A stretch of DNA of 64,000 nucleotides from Clostridium sartagoforme (GCF_004794105.1 NZ_SRYR01000001.1:372001-436000); one strand, 5' to 3'; positions 9,390 through 18,857 are shown, numbered from the stretch's first letter. The notes: generated by a model from the sequence alone, not told the origin. A program made the numbers and translations.

Positions 9390-10466
9390 CGACTGTTTGT
9401 ATTCCTTTATATTACTAACATTTATATCTATATATTCATTTTCATTGAACATTAAGTGACTTCCAGAGTAAGGCTTTCCATCAATTACAATTATTACTTT
9501 ATTAATTCCATAATTATAGCTATAAGTTAAGGCTAAGGTTTTTAAAGCAGAGGCTTCTGGACCAGAACCGAGACTTCTTAGCATATTATAATAAGATGGT
9601 GATAAATCAACAGTTAAGATATCATTATTTAACTTTGCAGACCTTACTGCTAAGTTATCTCCATAGTTTAAAAAATTATTGTTAGGTATATTTTTTAATT
9701 CTTTAGTTAAGGATGTTACTAAAGCACTGTCAACAACTTCAATTGATTTATCTTGATAGTAATACATATCATCACTAGCGTTATAATAGTATATTCTACA
9801 GTTCATATTTTTTACGTTTGTAGATGTAGAAGTATCATCAGCATTATAGCTTTCTTTTGAATATTTAGTAGCTGAGTTATAATTAACATCAAAATATCCT
9901 TTTGGTAAATCACCCCGCAAAGAAGTATATAACTCATCACCAAAATAAATCGCTATTTTATCTACATTTAAGTTATAGCCATAAGTTGAAAGTAATGAGG
10001 ATAACAGTCCACCTTCTGTTGAAGAGCCTAAAAGCATTTTATCAGTATAAGATGATGAAAATACTACTTTTAAAACTCCAGTAGACTCATCTAAGGCTGA
10101 TGATGTTATTTCAACCTTATCAGTTAAATTTAAAAAGTTATCATTTGGGGTATAATTTTGAAGTTCGTTAGTTAAAGATTTTATAATTGCATTGTCAGTA
10201 ACTTCAATTTCTTTATCTACATAATAAAGGCCATATTTTACTGTATCAAAGTAGAATAGTCTAACAGTTTTTTTAGATACATTATTGTTATTATTATTAT
10301 TATTATTATTATTTGATTCATTTTCATTAGTGTTATTTTCTTCTTCAATATTTTCCTTTGGAGGGTTTGTTGAGTTTGAAGGAGGATTATCTTTAGGTTT
10401 ATTGCAGCTAACTAATATAAAAGAGAAAATTAATGAGAAAAGTAATAAAAATATTTTTCTTTTCAT
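9387..10466 (-). CDS. lipoprotein with two GerMN (spore germination GerM-like) domains
   Basis: A 359-residue secreted lipoprotein. A type II signal peptide ends at the lipobox LVSC (Cys about 21). A low-complexity Asn/Glu linker with 11 consecutive Asn follows, then two copies of a GerMN-type domain. Each copy has an RxFYFD or RIYYYN start, a SLTNELQN or SLTKELKN helix, a NFLN-x-x-D/N turn and a final strand with a GKP/GDE turn. GerM of Bacillus carries two such domains and is needed for sporulation and germination; clostridial homologs are also spore- or envelope-linked. It lies in its own transcript, convergent with the AAA+ gene, and begins at ATG behind AGGAAG. The exact role is not determined. 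Confidence 0.85.
   Translation of the reverse strand: MKRKIFLLLFSLIFSFILVSCNKPKDNPPSNSTNPPKENIEEENNTNENESNNNNNNNNNNNVSKKTVRLFYFDTVKYGLYYVDKEIEVTDNAIIKSLTNELQNYTPNDNFLNLTDKVEITSSALDESTGVLKVVFSSSYTDKMLLGSSTEGGLLSSLLSTYGYNLNVDKIAIYFGDELYTSLRGDLPKGYFDVNYNSATKYSKESYNADDTSTSTNVKNMNCRIYYYNASDDMYYYQDKSIEVVDSALVTSLTKELKNIPNNNFLNYGDNLAVRSAKLNNDILTVDLSPSYYNMLRSLGSGPEASALKTLALTYSYNYGINKVIIVIDGKPYSGSHLMFNENEYIDINVSNIKEYKQS
10281..10313 (-). repeat. (AAT)n trinucleotide microsatellite inside the GerMN gene
   Basis: Eleven consecutive Asn codons, eight of them uninterrupted AAT then AAC and two AAT. The tract lies in the linker between the lipobox and the first GerMN domain. Because the unit is 3 bases, slippage would change linker length without a frameshift. 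Confidence 0.85.
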
Positions 10467-10580
10467 AATACACTTCCTAAATACATATTCTATATATTCT
10501 ATTTACCTATTTAGTTATTATTGACAAAAATAATATAAAATAGTGGTAAACTATTATTAATAAAAAGTAAGGAGAAGATT

Positions 10581-11564
10581 ATGAAAAAGTTTTTTAAGAC
10601 ATTAGGAATAATATTACTTCTAATAGTTATAAGTTTAGGAGTTTTTGCATTTTTAATTAGAGATAAAATAAGTTTAACAATAAATATAGTAAAGAAGTAT
10701 TCTAATATAGTAGAAAATCCTAGTAGCATCATTGAAGATAATTTATCTTTAGAAGCTAGTACTGATATTGATTATAAAGATGTAGAATATAAAAATACTA
10801 ATGGTATTTCTCAAACCTTAGATATATATGGACCTAAAAAAGAGGTAAAAGGTGGATCAAAAGTTTTACTTTATGTTCATGGTGGAAGCTGGGTTTATGG
10901 TAGTAAAGATATACCAGAGGCTATATCACCTTTATTAGATGCCTTTAGGGAAGAAGGTTTTACTATAATAAGCACAAGCTATCAGTTAATGAGGGGAGAA
11001 GAAAACTTCTATAAGCAAATTTCTGATGTAAAAGATACTATTAGATGGATTTATAAAAATAAAGAAAAATATAATTTTGATACTGATAATATAGGTATTC
11101 TTGGAGCTTCTTCAGGTGCTCACTTATCATTAATGGCAGCATATAGTGATAATAATGAATTTATTGGTGAAGATGATATTAAAGATTATCCCTCTGATGT
11201 AAAATATTTAATTAACTTTTTTGGACCAACAGATTTAACTACATTAAATATGGATAATGTTAATTGGGATCTAGAGCAAATAATTAATTCTGTAGGAAGT
11301 AGCAAAGATGAAATCTTAGCTAAATATAGTCCAATAAATTATGTGGATGAAAATGAACCAAAGACGTTAATAATCCATAGTAGGAAGGATACTATAGTTC
11401 CATATGAAAATGCGGAAAAACTATATAATGAATTAGAAAGCAAAAATAATAAAGCTAATATAATAACCTTAGAAGGTGCAACTCATGATTTCTCAGAATT
11501 TGATATGGAAGAAATTATGCAAGTTGGCTTAAAGATGCTTCTATTTGTAATTCAAAATGTATAA
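10581..11564 (+). CDS. alpha/beta hydrolase (esterase/lipase), membrane-anchored
   Basis: A 327-residue hormone-sensitive-lipase/carboxylesterase-type hydrolase. An N-terminal hydrophobic segment (about residues 6-24) suggests membrane anchoring or export. The oxyanion-hole motif is HGGSW near residue 99, the nucleophile elbow is GASSG near 178, and the catalytic Asp and His lie in SRKDTIVP and GATHDF near the C-terminus. The substrate is unknown; short acyl esters are typical for the family. It is divergent from the GerMN gene with a 114-base shared promoter region, starts at ATG behind AAGGAG, and is followed 80 bases later by NADH oxidase. Confidence 0.85.
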   Translation: MKKFFKTLGIILLLIVISLGVFAFLIRDKISLTINIVKKYSNIVENPSSIIEDNLSLEASTDIDYKDVEYKNTNGISQTLDIYGPKKEVKGGSKVLLYVHGGSWVYGSKDIPEAISPLLDAFREEGFTIISTSYQLMRGEENFYKQISDVKDTIRWIYKNKEKYNFDTDNIGILGASSGAHLSLMAAYSDNNEFIGEDDIKDYPSDVKYLINFFGPTDLTTLNMDNVNWDLEQIINSVGSSKDEILAKYSPINYVDENEPKTLIIHSRKDTIVPYENAEKLYNELESKNNKANIITLEGATHDFSEFDMEEIMQVGLKMLLFVIQNV

Positions 11565-11644
11565 GAAACAGAATAATATTAACTTTTTAGCAAAATATAT
11601 TACTAGTACTAGTTTTAATTAATTATTTTTAAAGGAGGATACAA

Positions 11645-12982
11645 ATGAAAGTTGTAGTTGTAGGATGTACTCATGCAGGTACCTCATCTGTAGTAAATTT
11701 AAAAGCATTGCATCCAGATGCAGAAGTAACAGTATACGAAAAAAATGATAATATATCCTTTTTATCCTGTGGAATTGCTTTAAGTGTCGGTGACGTAGTA
11801 AAGGAACCAGAAAAGCTTTTTTATAACTCACCAGAAAACTTAGCTGAAAGCGGAATTATAACTAGAATGAAGCATGAAGTTTTAAATATAGATTTTGATA
11901 ATAAAAAATTGAATGTAAAAAATTTAGTTAGTAATGAAGAGTTTGAAGATAATTATGATAAGTTAATTTTAACCTTGGGATCTTGGCCTATTATTCCTAA
12001 TATAGAAGGTATAAACTTAGAAAATATATTACTTTGTAAAAACTATCATCATGCAAAAATTATTGATGAGAAGAAAGATTCATCAAATAATGTAATTATT
12101 ATAGGTGCAGGTTATATAGGAGTTGAACTAGCAGAAGCTTTTCAAGTTTTAGGTAAGAAGGTAACGTTAATAGATGCAGAAGATAGAATTATGTCTAAGT
12201 ATTTAGATAAAGAATTTTCTGATATAGCTGAAAAGGAATTTACTAATAGAGGGATAAAGTTAGTCCTTGGTGAAAAGGTAGTAAAGTTTGAAGGGGATAA
12301 TAATAAAGTTTCTAAAGTAATAACTGATAAGTCTCAATATGAAGGAGATTTAGTAGTATTATGTATTGGCTTTAGACCAAATACTAAGTTAATTGAAGGA
12401 AAATTAGATACTTTAAAAAATGGAGCAATTATCATAGATGATTATATGAGAACAAGTAGGAAAGATGTCTTTGCAGCAGGTGATTGCTGTATGGTAAGAT
12501 ATAACCCGGCTAATGATAAAAGATATATTCCACTTGCAACAAATGCTGTAAGAATGGGAATGTTAATTGGAAGTAATATAGAAAAGCCAACATTGAAATA
12601 TATGGGAACCCAAGGTACTTCAGGAATTAAGATTTATGATGTATGTATTGCATCAACAGGGCTTACAGTAGATGCAGCTCACAGTACTTCTGACTTAAAG
12701 GTAGAAAGTGTTACTATTCACGAAAATAATAGACCGGAATTTATGCCTACCTTTGAAGACGTACAATTAAAGATTGTTTATGAAGTAGAAAGTAGGAGAA
12801 TAGTTGGAGGGCAAATTGCATCTAAAGTAGATATGACTGAATTTATGAATACCCTTTCAGTAGTAATTCAAAATAAGATGACTGTTGAAGAATTAGCTAT
12901 GACAGACTTCTTCTTCCAACCTCACTTTAATAAGCCTTGGGGAATATTAAATTCAGCTGCATTAAAAAGAATAAAGCAATAG
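11645..12982 (+). CDS. FAD-dependent NADH oxidase / CoA-disulfide reductase family
   Basis: A 445-residue flavoprotein with two Rossmann motifs: VVVGCTHAGTSS at the N-terminus (FAD) and VIIIGAGYIGVELAEAF near residue 155 (NADH). The single redox cysteine is Cys42 in FLSCGIA, as in water-forming NADH oxidase and CoA-disulfide reductase. FAAGD near 277 and the C-terminal dimerisation domain are present. In anaerobes these enzymes remove oxygen by reducing it to water with NADH. The ATG sits behind a perfect AAAGGAGG. A 12-base palindrome ACTAGTACTAGT lies at 11602-11613 just upstream. Water-forming oxidase is more likely than CoA-disulfide reductase because a second, clearly CoADR-type enzyme is at 34.4 kb. 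Confidence 0.9.
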   Translation: MKVVVVGCTHAGTSSVVNLKALHPDAEVTVYEKNDNISFLSCGIALSVGDVVKEPEKLFYNSPENLAESGIITRMKHEVLNIDFDNKKLNVKNLVSNEEFEDNYDKLILTLGSWPIIPNIEGINLENILLCKNYHHAKIIDEKKDSSNNVIIIGAGYIGVELAEAFQVLGKKVTLIDAEDRIMSKYLDKEFSDIAEKEFTNRGIKLVLGEKVVKFEGDNNKVSKVITDKSQYEGDLVVLCIGFRPNTKLIEGKLDTLKNGAIIIDDYMRTSRKDVFAAGDCCMVRYNPANDKRYIPLATNAVRMGMLIGSNIEKPTLKYMGTQGTSGIKIYDVCIASTGLTVDAAHSTSDLKVESVTIHENNRPEFMPTFEDVQLKIVYEVESRRIVGGQIASKVDMTEFMNTLSVVIQNKMTVEELAMTDFFFQPHFNKPWGILNSAALKRIKQ

Positions 12983-12990
12983 TTTAATTT

Positions 12991-13039
12991 AGACTGTTAC
13001 AAAAATAGCTTTAATAGTTATTTTTATAACAGTCTTTTT
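12991..13039 (+). terminator. terminator after the NADH oxidase gene
   Basis: AGACTGTTAcAAAAATA pairs with TATTTTTATAACAGTCT, followed by TTTTTATGTTTT. Confidence 0.8.
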
Positions 13040-13270
13040 ATGTTTTCCGTAGAAAAATAGAAAATAATTCTTATATTAGTTATAATAGTATGTATAACCT
13101 CAGAATATAAGTTAAGAATTACTATAGTATATATGTTTCAACAAGTAGTTCATATCTTGTAGTCTTATAGAATTTTAAGTAGAAAAATATTTTAAAGTAA
13201 ACTATATAAATTGAGAGAATAGATATTTTAATTTTTATATAAGTAAATAAAGGATAAAGGGAGTAGGTAT

Positions 13271-15619
13271 ATGTTATCATTAAGAAATATCAAAAAGTCG
13301 TATGTAACTGGGGACTATACTCAGGTTGCATTAAATGAAGTGAATTTGAGTTTTAGAAAAGGTGAATTTGTAGCTATTTTAGGGCCTAGTGGTTCTGGTA
13401 AAACTACATGTTTAAATATTATAGGTGGATTAGATAAATATGATAGTGGAGACTTAATTATTAATGGTAAGTCAACTAAAGAATTTAAAGATTCTGATTG
13501 GGATGCTTATCGTAATAATAGTATAGGATTTATATTTCAAAGTTATAATTTAATTGGACATCTTAATATATTAGATAATGTTGAAATGGGTATGACATTA
13601 AGTGGAGTATCAGCTTCTGAAAAACATAATAAGGCAAAAGAAGTTTTAGAAATAGTTGGATTAAAGGAACATATGCATAAGAAACCTAATCAGTTATCAG
13701 GTGGACAAATGCAAAGAGTTGCTATAGCAAGAGCTCTAGCTAATGATCCAGATATAATTTTAGCTGATGAACCAACAGGTGCTTTAGATACTAAAACTAG
13801 TGTTCAAATAATGGAAATTATTAAAGATATAGCTAAGGATAAACTAGTTATAATGGTTACGCATAATCCAGAGCTTGCAGAAGAATATGCTGATAGGATT
13901 ATAGAATTTAGGGATGGAAGTGTGATTTCAGATTCTAAGCCTATTAATGAGTTAGATAAAAGTGATAATTATGAGATTAAAAAAACTAGTATGAGTTTCT
14001 TTACTGCATTAAAGTTATCAGCTATGAATATAAGAACTAAGAAGTGGAGAACTTTTTTAACAGCCTTTGCATCTAGCATAGGTATTATAGGTATTGCTCT
14101 AATATTATCTTTATCAAATGGTTTCGATAAGCAAATAGATATATTTGAAAGTGATACATTATCAGGATTTCCTATTATGATATCTCAGCAAGCTGCTGAA
14201 GTAGATATGAATGAAATGATGGAACATAGTAAGGAAATGAGAAAAGAAATGCTTGGTAAGGAAGAAGAGGATAATACTAAATATCCAGAAGATAAATTTA
14301 TTTATCCATATAATAGTAAGGAAAATACTTTTATTCATAATAATAAAATAACACAAGAGTATTTAGATTATATTGAAAAGATAGATTCAAATAGCTTATC
14401 AGGTGTTTCATATACTCGTCTAGTTAATATGAATCTTTTAAAGACTGATGGTAGTGTGGCTACACCAATTAATTCGTCTGACTTGAGATTATCATCTTAT
14501 CCTATTTCATTAGAAAGTGATAAAGCAGGATATTTAGAAAGTTCATATGATGTACTGGCAGGAAGTTATCCAGAAACAATGAATGATTTAGTTCTAGTAG
14601 TTGATGAATATAATAATGTAGATACTGAAATTTTAAAGGTATTAGGAATAGATTCAAGTAAAGAAGAAATATCATTTGATGATATTATCGGATATGAAAT
14701 TAAAGCTATCCAAAATGATGATTATTATAAAAAGGTAGGAAGCTTCTATACATTAGCTGGAAATCCAAAATATATGAGTGAACTTTATAATAGTGAAAAA
14801 GCTATTTCTCTAAAAATAAAAGGAATATTAAGATTAAAAGAAGATGTGAAAATTCCAGTATTATCAGAAGGTATTGCTTACTCAGATGAATTAAGCAAAT
14901 TCTTTATTGATAATGCTAAGAACTCCGAAGTAGTAAAAGATCAAGAAGCTGCTGATTATAATGTATTTACAGGAGAAGGTTTTACATCCGAAACTCAAGG
15001 TAGAAGTTCTGAAAATACTAAGGAGAATATTTTAGCTTCAATTGGAGGAACTGAAATACCTTATATGATAACTTTATATCCTAAGGATTTTGAAAGTAAG
15101 GAAGCAGTTGTAAGTTATCTTGATAAATGGAATGAAGATAAATCTAAAGAAGATGTAATATTATATAATGATATGGCTAAAACTTTTGCAACCTTATCAG
15201 GTAGTATAATGGATGCAATAACTATGGTACTTATAGCCTTTGCTGCAATATCTTTAGTTGTTTCATTAATAATGGTTGGAATTATAACTTATATTTCTGT
15301 TCTAGAAAGAACAAAAGAAATTGGTGTCTTAAGGTCTTTAGGAGCAAGAAAGAAGGATATCACAAGAGTATTTAATGCTGAAACCTTTATAGTTGGTAGT
15401 TGCTCTGGAATTTTAGGTATAATAATTGCATACCTATTAACCTTCCCAACAAATGCTATATTATATAAAGTAACAGATTTAGAAGGAGTAGCTGTATTAA
15501 ATCCAGTACATGCTATAATTCTAATAATTATAAGTGTTTTACTTACAATGTTAGGTGGTTCTATACCAGCCAAGATGGCATCTAAGAAAGATCCAGTTGA
15601 AGCATTAAGAACAGAGTAA
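13271..15619 (+). CDS. MacB-like ABC exporter, ATPase and permease fused
   Basis: A 782-residue fusion. Residues 1-230 are an ABC ATPase with Walker A GPSGSGKT (36-43), Q-loop FQSYN, signature LSGGQ, Walker B ILADEP and H-loop MVTHN. A first membrane segment follows (about 258-282, FASSIGIIGIALILSLSNGFDK). Next comes a large extracellular region (about 285-630), and then three C-terminal membrane helices of the FtsX type containing the LERTKEIGVLRSLGARKKDI motif. This is the MacB architecture, a mechanotransmission exporter of peptides, antibiotics or lipoproteins. No membrane-fusion protein or two-component system is adjacent. It starts at ATG behind AAAGGGAG in a single-gene unit with a strong terminator. 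Confidence 0.92.
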   Translation: MLSLRNIKKSYVTGDYTQVALNEVNLSFRKGEFVAILGPSGSGKTTCLNIIGGLDKYDSGDLIINGKSTKEFKDSDWDAYRNNSIGFIFQSYNLIGHLNILDNVEMGMTLSGVSASEKHNKAKEVLEIVGLKEHMHKKPNQLSGGQMQRVAIARALANDPDIILADEPTGALDTKTSVQIMEIIKDIAKDKLVIMVTHNPELAEEYADRIIEFRDGSVISDSKPINELDKSDNYEIKKTSMSFFTALKLSAMNIRTKKWRTFLTAFASSIGIIGIALILSLSNGFDKQIDIFESDTLSGFPIMISQQAAEVDMNEMMEHSKEMRKEMLGKEEEDNTKYPEDKFIYPYNSKENTFIHNNKITQEYLDYIEKIDSNSLSGVSYTRLVNMNLLKTDGSVATPINSSDLRLSSYPISLESDKAGYLESSYDVLAGSYPETMNDLVLVVDEYNNVDTEILKVLGIDSSKEEISFDDIIGYEIKAIQNDDYYKKVGSFYTLAGNPKYMSELYNSEKAISLKIKGILRLKEDVKIPVLSEGIAYSDELSKFFIDNAKNSEVVKDQEAADYNVFTGEGFTSETQGRSSENTKENILASIGGTEIPYMITLYPKDFESKEAVVSYLDKWNEDKSKEDVILYNDMAKTFATLSGSIMDAITMVLIAFAAISLVVSLIMVGIITYISVLERTKEIGVLRSLGARKKDITRVFNAETFIVGSCSGILGIIIAYLLTFPTNAILYKVTDLEGVAVLNPVHAIILIIISVLLTMLGGSIPAKMASKKDPVEALRTE

Positions 15620-15740
15620 TGAAAAAATGAAGAAATGAAAAAATTAAAGAATTAAAGAAGAAACCCAAGGCGTGCCTTGAGTTTCTTTTTTCTTGTTTTT
15701 AGTAGTTCGTAGCAAATTACTTTGCTATTTTTTCATTATT
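15620..15740. repeat. intergenic repeat copy B with strong terminator (15657-15694)
   Basis: AATGAAAAAATTAAAG-type repeat sequence is followed by a near-perfect hairpin (AAGAAACCCAAGGC pairs with GCCTTGAGTTTCTT) and a T tract. A mini-hairpin TAGCAAATTACTTTGCTA follows. It terminates the ABC exporter transcript and faces the convergent ltaE gene. Confidence 0.75.
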
Positions 15741-15754
15741 AATTAGTTAATTTT

Positions 15755-16789
15755 CTAAGCATTCAAAAATTCTTTTAATTTATTCACTACCGTTAATACA
15801 TCTTCTTTTTTAACCCAGTAATGAGTTACAAATCTCATTACTCCATTTTCCATATCATTTATTTTAATATTATTTTCTAAGAAATATTTCACTAAAGCCT
15901 TAGTGTCAATATTAGTAGAAGTGAATTTAAAGAATACCATATTTATCTTTAGATTTTCAAAATCAACTTTTATATCAGGAATTTTATTTAATTCCTCTGC
16001 AAGTAATTTAGCATTATCGTGATCTTCATGTAATCTAGTTGACATTTTTTCTAAAGCAACTATTCCAGCAGCAGCTAAATAACCAGATTGCCTTAAGCCA
16101 CCACCTAAAAGCTTTCTTTTCTTTCTAGCCTTATCTATAAATTCTTTACTTCCAGCAACTATTGATCCAACTGGGGCACATAGACCTTTTGATAAACAAA
16201 ACATTACTGAGTCACAGTATTTAGTTAGTTCTTTAATATCTACATCTAATGATGCAGCTGCATTAAATATTCTAGCACCATCTAAATGAACAGGTAAGTT
16301 ATATTTCCTGGCTACATTATATACTTCTTCCATTTCAGAAAGAGTAAGAACATTACCACTTGAATGAGCATTTTCTATACAAATCAATGATGTTGAAGGA
16401 AAGTGAATATCTTCATCTTCAAAACGAATTCTTTTTTCTATATCTTTAGCTTTTATAACTCCATTAGGAGAATCTATAGCTCTAAGCTGAACTCCAGCTA
16501 TTACAGAGCTTGCCCCTACCTCATGAGCAATAATATGGTTGGAATCAGCAATTATTACTTCACTTCCTCTTTTGCAATGAGTAAATAATGATAATTGATT
16601 ACCAAAGGCACCACTAGGTACAAATAATGCTGCTTCTTTTCCTACAATACTTGCAGCTAAAACTTCTAATTTATGTACTGTTGGATCATCGCCATAAACA
16701 TCATCACCAACTTCTGCATTAAACATAGCTTCTTTCATAAAATCTGGTTGCTCTGTTACAGTATCACTTCTTAAATCGATATATTTCAT
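15755..16789 (-). CDS. ltaE: low-specificity L-threonine aldolase
   Basis: A 344-residue PLP-dependent fold-type I enzyme, the typical length. It cleaves L-threonine or allo-threonine to glycine and acetaldehyde. The N-terminal signature is DLRSDTVTEQP. The PLP-stacking and acidic residues lie in ALFVPSGAFGNQ and LPVHLDGARIFNA (Asp binds the pyridine nitrogen), and the Schiff-base Lys is in MFCLSKGLCAPVGS. GGGLRQSGYLAAAG follows as in other family members. It is transcribed alone on the minus strand, converging on the ABC exporter, with ATG behind GGAGG. Confidence 0.95.
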   Translation of the reverse strand: MKYIDLRSDTVTEQPDFMKEAMFNAEVGDDVYGDDPTVHKLEVLAASIVGKEAALFVPSGAFGNQLSLFTHCKRGSEVIIADSNHIIAHEVGASSVIAGVQLRAIDSPNGVIKAKDIEKRIRFEDEDIHFPSTSLICIENAHSSGNVLTLSEMEEVYNVARKYNLPVHLDGARIFNAAASLDVDIKELTKYCDSVMFCLSKGLCAPVGSIVAGSKEFIDKARKKRKLLGGGLRQSGYLAAAGIVALEKMSTRLHEDHDNAKLLAEELNKIPDIKVDFENLKINMVFFKFTSTNIDTKALVKYFLENNIKINDMENGVMRFVTHYWVKKEDVLTVVNKLKEFLNA

Positions 16790-17350
16790 AAAATAACCTC
16801 CTAATAACTATATATACAATTAATTCAATTATAATATAAATAGTACAAGTTTATGAAGAAATTTGAAATATTATTTTATTGAGGAGTTATGGGGTAAGAT
16901 AGAAGAAGTTTAGAACAACTAAGAGCATTTTTTATAATTCCACTTACTATGGCTATAGTTAGCAATATATCAATTATTTTTACTAAATTTGGCATATATA
17001 ATGAATTTCTAAGATTAATGAATATGTACAGGTATAGTTAAAACTACTCATGGGGAAAATAGCAGTAGACCATTATTTAAGGTATATGTAACTAATTATG
17101 AAAGAAAAGAAGAAATTAGTTTTAAGGTATTAGATTACTGTTATTTAAGTGAAATGGAGAATGTAGTTATACTTCAAAGTGCAATTATAAAGAGAGTAAT
17201 AAAGGTCCAAGGAAGAATAGAGAATTTTATATAAAAATTTTATTGGTAACATTTTCATGCTGTTTTTAGATTAGAATATAGCTTTTATATGTGATATGAT
17301 GTATATTAGTAGAAATTTTGTTTTAAATTAGATAATAAGGATAGGTGAAA
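16790..17350. other. 561-base gap with promoter of ltaE and a decayed reading frame
   Basis: The first ~60 bases hold the ribosome binding site and promoter region of ltaE (minus strand). From 16898 the plus strand has two overlapping open stretches without start codons (see the separate pseudogene entry). Bases 17250-17340 are AT-rich and should contain the promoter of the PHP gene; TGTGATATGATG near 17290 is a possible -10 region. Confidence 0.45.
16898..17234 (+). pseudogene. probable gene remnant, frameshifted
   Basis: Frame at 16898-17041 reads DRRSLEQLRAFFIIPLTM... up to ...LRLMNMYRYS then stop, with one hydrophobic stretch. A second frame at 17022-17234 reads ICTGIVKTTHGENSSRPLFK through KRVIKVQGRIENFI then stop. 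The two overlap by 20 bases in different frames and neither has a start codon or ribosome binding site. Composition is protein-like (charged, codon-biased), unlike neighbouring intergenic DNA. I do not recognise the ancestral family. Confidence 0.35.
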
Positions 17351-18127
17351 ATGATGAAGACTAATTATCATACACATAATTACAGATGTAATCATGCAGA
17401 TGGTACAATTGAAGATTATATTAAGGTAGCAATTGAAGAAGGATATGATGAAATTGGAATTTCTGATCATATGCCACATCCAGGGAAAAATATAGATAAC
17501 TTTAACAGGATGAGATATGAAAATTTAGAAGAATATTTTTATGAAATAGAAGAAGCAAAAAGAAAATATGGTAATGAAATTTCTATAAAATCAGCAATAG
17601 AATGTGAATATTTTGAAGAATATCGTTGGTTATATGAAGAATTATTCAATAAGCATAAGGCAGATTACTTAATAGCTGGTGTTCATTTTTTCCCTTATAA
17701 AGGTAAATATGAATATATAGGTAATATTGAAATTACAGAAGAAATTTTAGAAAAATATATTGATTTTGTTATAAAAACAATGGAAAGTGGATATTTTTCA
17801 TATATAGCTCATCCAGATTTATTTGGAGTAAAGTATAGAAATTGGGATGATGCTGCAATAAAAGCATCTAGAAGAATATTTGAAGCAGCTGAAAGGCTAA
17901 ATATGCCTTTAGAAATAAACATAAATGGTTTTAATAGAGGAAAAGTTGAATATAACTTAGGTGAAAGATATTTCTATCCAATAAAAGATTTTTGGGAATT
18001 ATCTAAAGAATATAATATTAAAAGAATTCTAGGTGTAGATGCACATACCCCTGAAAACCTAAGAAATAGACATTTAGGTGAAGAGTTTGCAAAATCTTTA
18101 GGACTAGAACTAATAGATAAAATTTAA
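17351..18127 (+). CDS. PHP-domain histidinol-phosphatase family protein
   Basis: About 258 residues. I chose ATG at 17351 because AAGGATAGG precedes it at good spacing; an in-frame GTG at 17345 overlaps the AGG. It is a PHP-superfamily phosphoesterase. Metal-ligand signatures are NYHTHNYRCNHADG (N-terminal HxH), GISDHMPHPG, SAIECEYF, IAGVHFFPYKG, IAHPDLFG and the C-terminal GVDAHTPEN, the set expected for a trinuclear metal site. The family includes histidinol-phosphate phosphatase (HisK/HisJ), the last-but-one step of histidine synthesis. No other his genes are near, so the substrate is inferred only from family resemblance. Confidence 0.85.
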   Translation: MMKTNYHTHNYRCNHADGTIEDYIKVAIEEGYDEIGISDHMPHPGKNIDNFNRMRYENLEEYFYEIEEAKRKYGNEISIKSAIECEYFEEYRWLYEELFNKHKADYLIAGVHFFPYKGKYEYIGNIEITEEILEKYIDFVIKTMESGYFSYIAHPDLFGVKYRNWDDAAIKASRRIFEAAERLNMPLEININGFNRGKVEYNLGERYFYPIKDFWELSKEYNIKRILGVDAHTPENLRNRHLGEEFAKSLGLELIDKI

Positions 18128-18139
18128 AATTTAAATCAC

Positions 18140-18157
18140 CTGTAACTAATGTTACAG
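18140..18157. promoter_or_regulatory. inverted repeat CTGTAAC-N4-GTTACAG, candidate operator
   Basis: Perfect 7-base arms with a 4-base spacer, 58 bases upstream of the start of an operon containing hemerythrin and DUF1858 proteins. The half-site geometry (TGTAAC-N4-GTTACA) is that of CRP/FNR-family regulators. From memory, the nitrosative-stress regulator HcpR of clostridia uses GTAAC-type half-sites, which fits the operon content but is unverified. Confidence 0.55.
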
Positions 18158-18214
18158 ATGTTTGTACATACATATGATAAACTACCATTAGAGATTAGTT
18201 ATGGAGGTAGAGAA

Positions 18215-18856
18215 ATGAGTTTATTTTTAGGAAAGATACATTACTGGCTATTTAATAAAATTACTTGGTTTGAAAATCTTGAAGAAGATATAATTTCATT
18301 AGCTAAAGAAGAAGGGTTAGATATAGAAGCTATTAATAATCAAATTATTAGTAAGTTTGGAGAGAAAACTCCTAATTTACCACTTGAAGATATAATAGAT
18401 ACTTCTAATATTCATGGATGGCTTCAAGACAGAATAACTTCAGCTGAAAGTAGAGTTGCTAGTTGGATTACTATAATATTAGAAAAAAATAGTGATATAT
18501 TAAAACTAGAAAGTTTATTTATTGCTCAAGGTGAAAATGCAGCTAAAGAAGTATTAAGTAAGGGAATAAAAGAATTTAATGCTATAGATATTTTTAATTC
18601 AATGAATGATTATATTTTAGATGGAATGCCTTGTGATAGAGTAAATGAAGTAATATCTCAAGATGAAAATAAAGTAGTTTGGAAAAGAAGAATTTGTGTT
18701 CATAGTGAAATATGGGAAAGTCTTGGTGGAAAGGTTAAAGTCTTTTATGATTTAAGAGATAAGTGGATTACTAGCTTCGTTAGTATATTAAATAAGGAAT
18801 ATAAATATAATTTCCTAGGAAATAACGAATTTTCTATTGAAAGGGTAGTGAGATAG
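18215..18856 (+). CDS. conserved protein of unknown function, hemerythrin operon
   Basis: I chose ATG at 18215 (GGAGG 7 bases upstream) over an upstream in-frame TTG at 18149 that lies across the inverted repeat; this gives 213 residues starting MSLFLGKIHYWLF. It is soluble, mostly helical and has no signal peptide. Distinctive segments are NIHGWLQDRITSAESRVASW, DGMPCDRVNEV, KRRICVHSEIWESLGG and FYDLRDKWITSFV; the Cys and His in these segments could bind metal or haem, but I see no known motif. Its stop is 1 base from the hemerythrin start, implying co-translation. I do not recognise the family; context suggests oxygen or nitric oxide stress. Confidence 0.75.
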   Translation: MSLFLGKIHYWLFNKITWFENLEEDIISLAKEEGLDIEAINNQIISKFGEKTPNLPLEDIIDTSNIHGWLQDRITSAESRVASWITIILEKNSDILKLESLFIAQGENAAKEVLSKGIKEFNAIDIFNSMNDYILDGMPCDRVNEVISQDENKVVWKRRICVHSEIWESLGGKVKVFYDLRDKWITSFVSILNKEYKYNFLGNNEFSIERVVR

Positions 18857-18857
18857 T

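Noticed and set aside
10531..10580. TTGACA as a sigma-A -35 box for the esterase gene
   Set aside because: The TTGACA is perfect, but no -10 hexamer lies at 16-18 bases; the nearest candidate (TAAACT) is 20 bases away.
11602..11613. ACTAGTACTAGT palindrome as an NADH oxidase operator
   Set aside because: It is short, AT-flanked and matches no redox regulator site I know; mentioned only in the gene entry.
17351..18127. Firm hisK (histidine biosynthesis) assignment
   Set aside because: PHP signatures fit, but no his genes are nearby and PHP enzymes have varied substrates, so the gene symbol was left blank.
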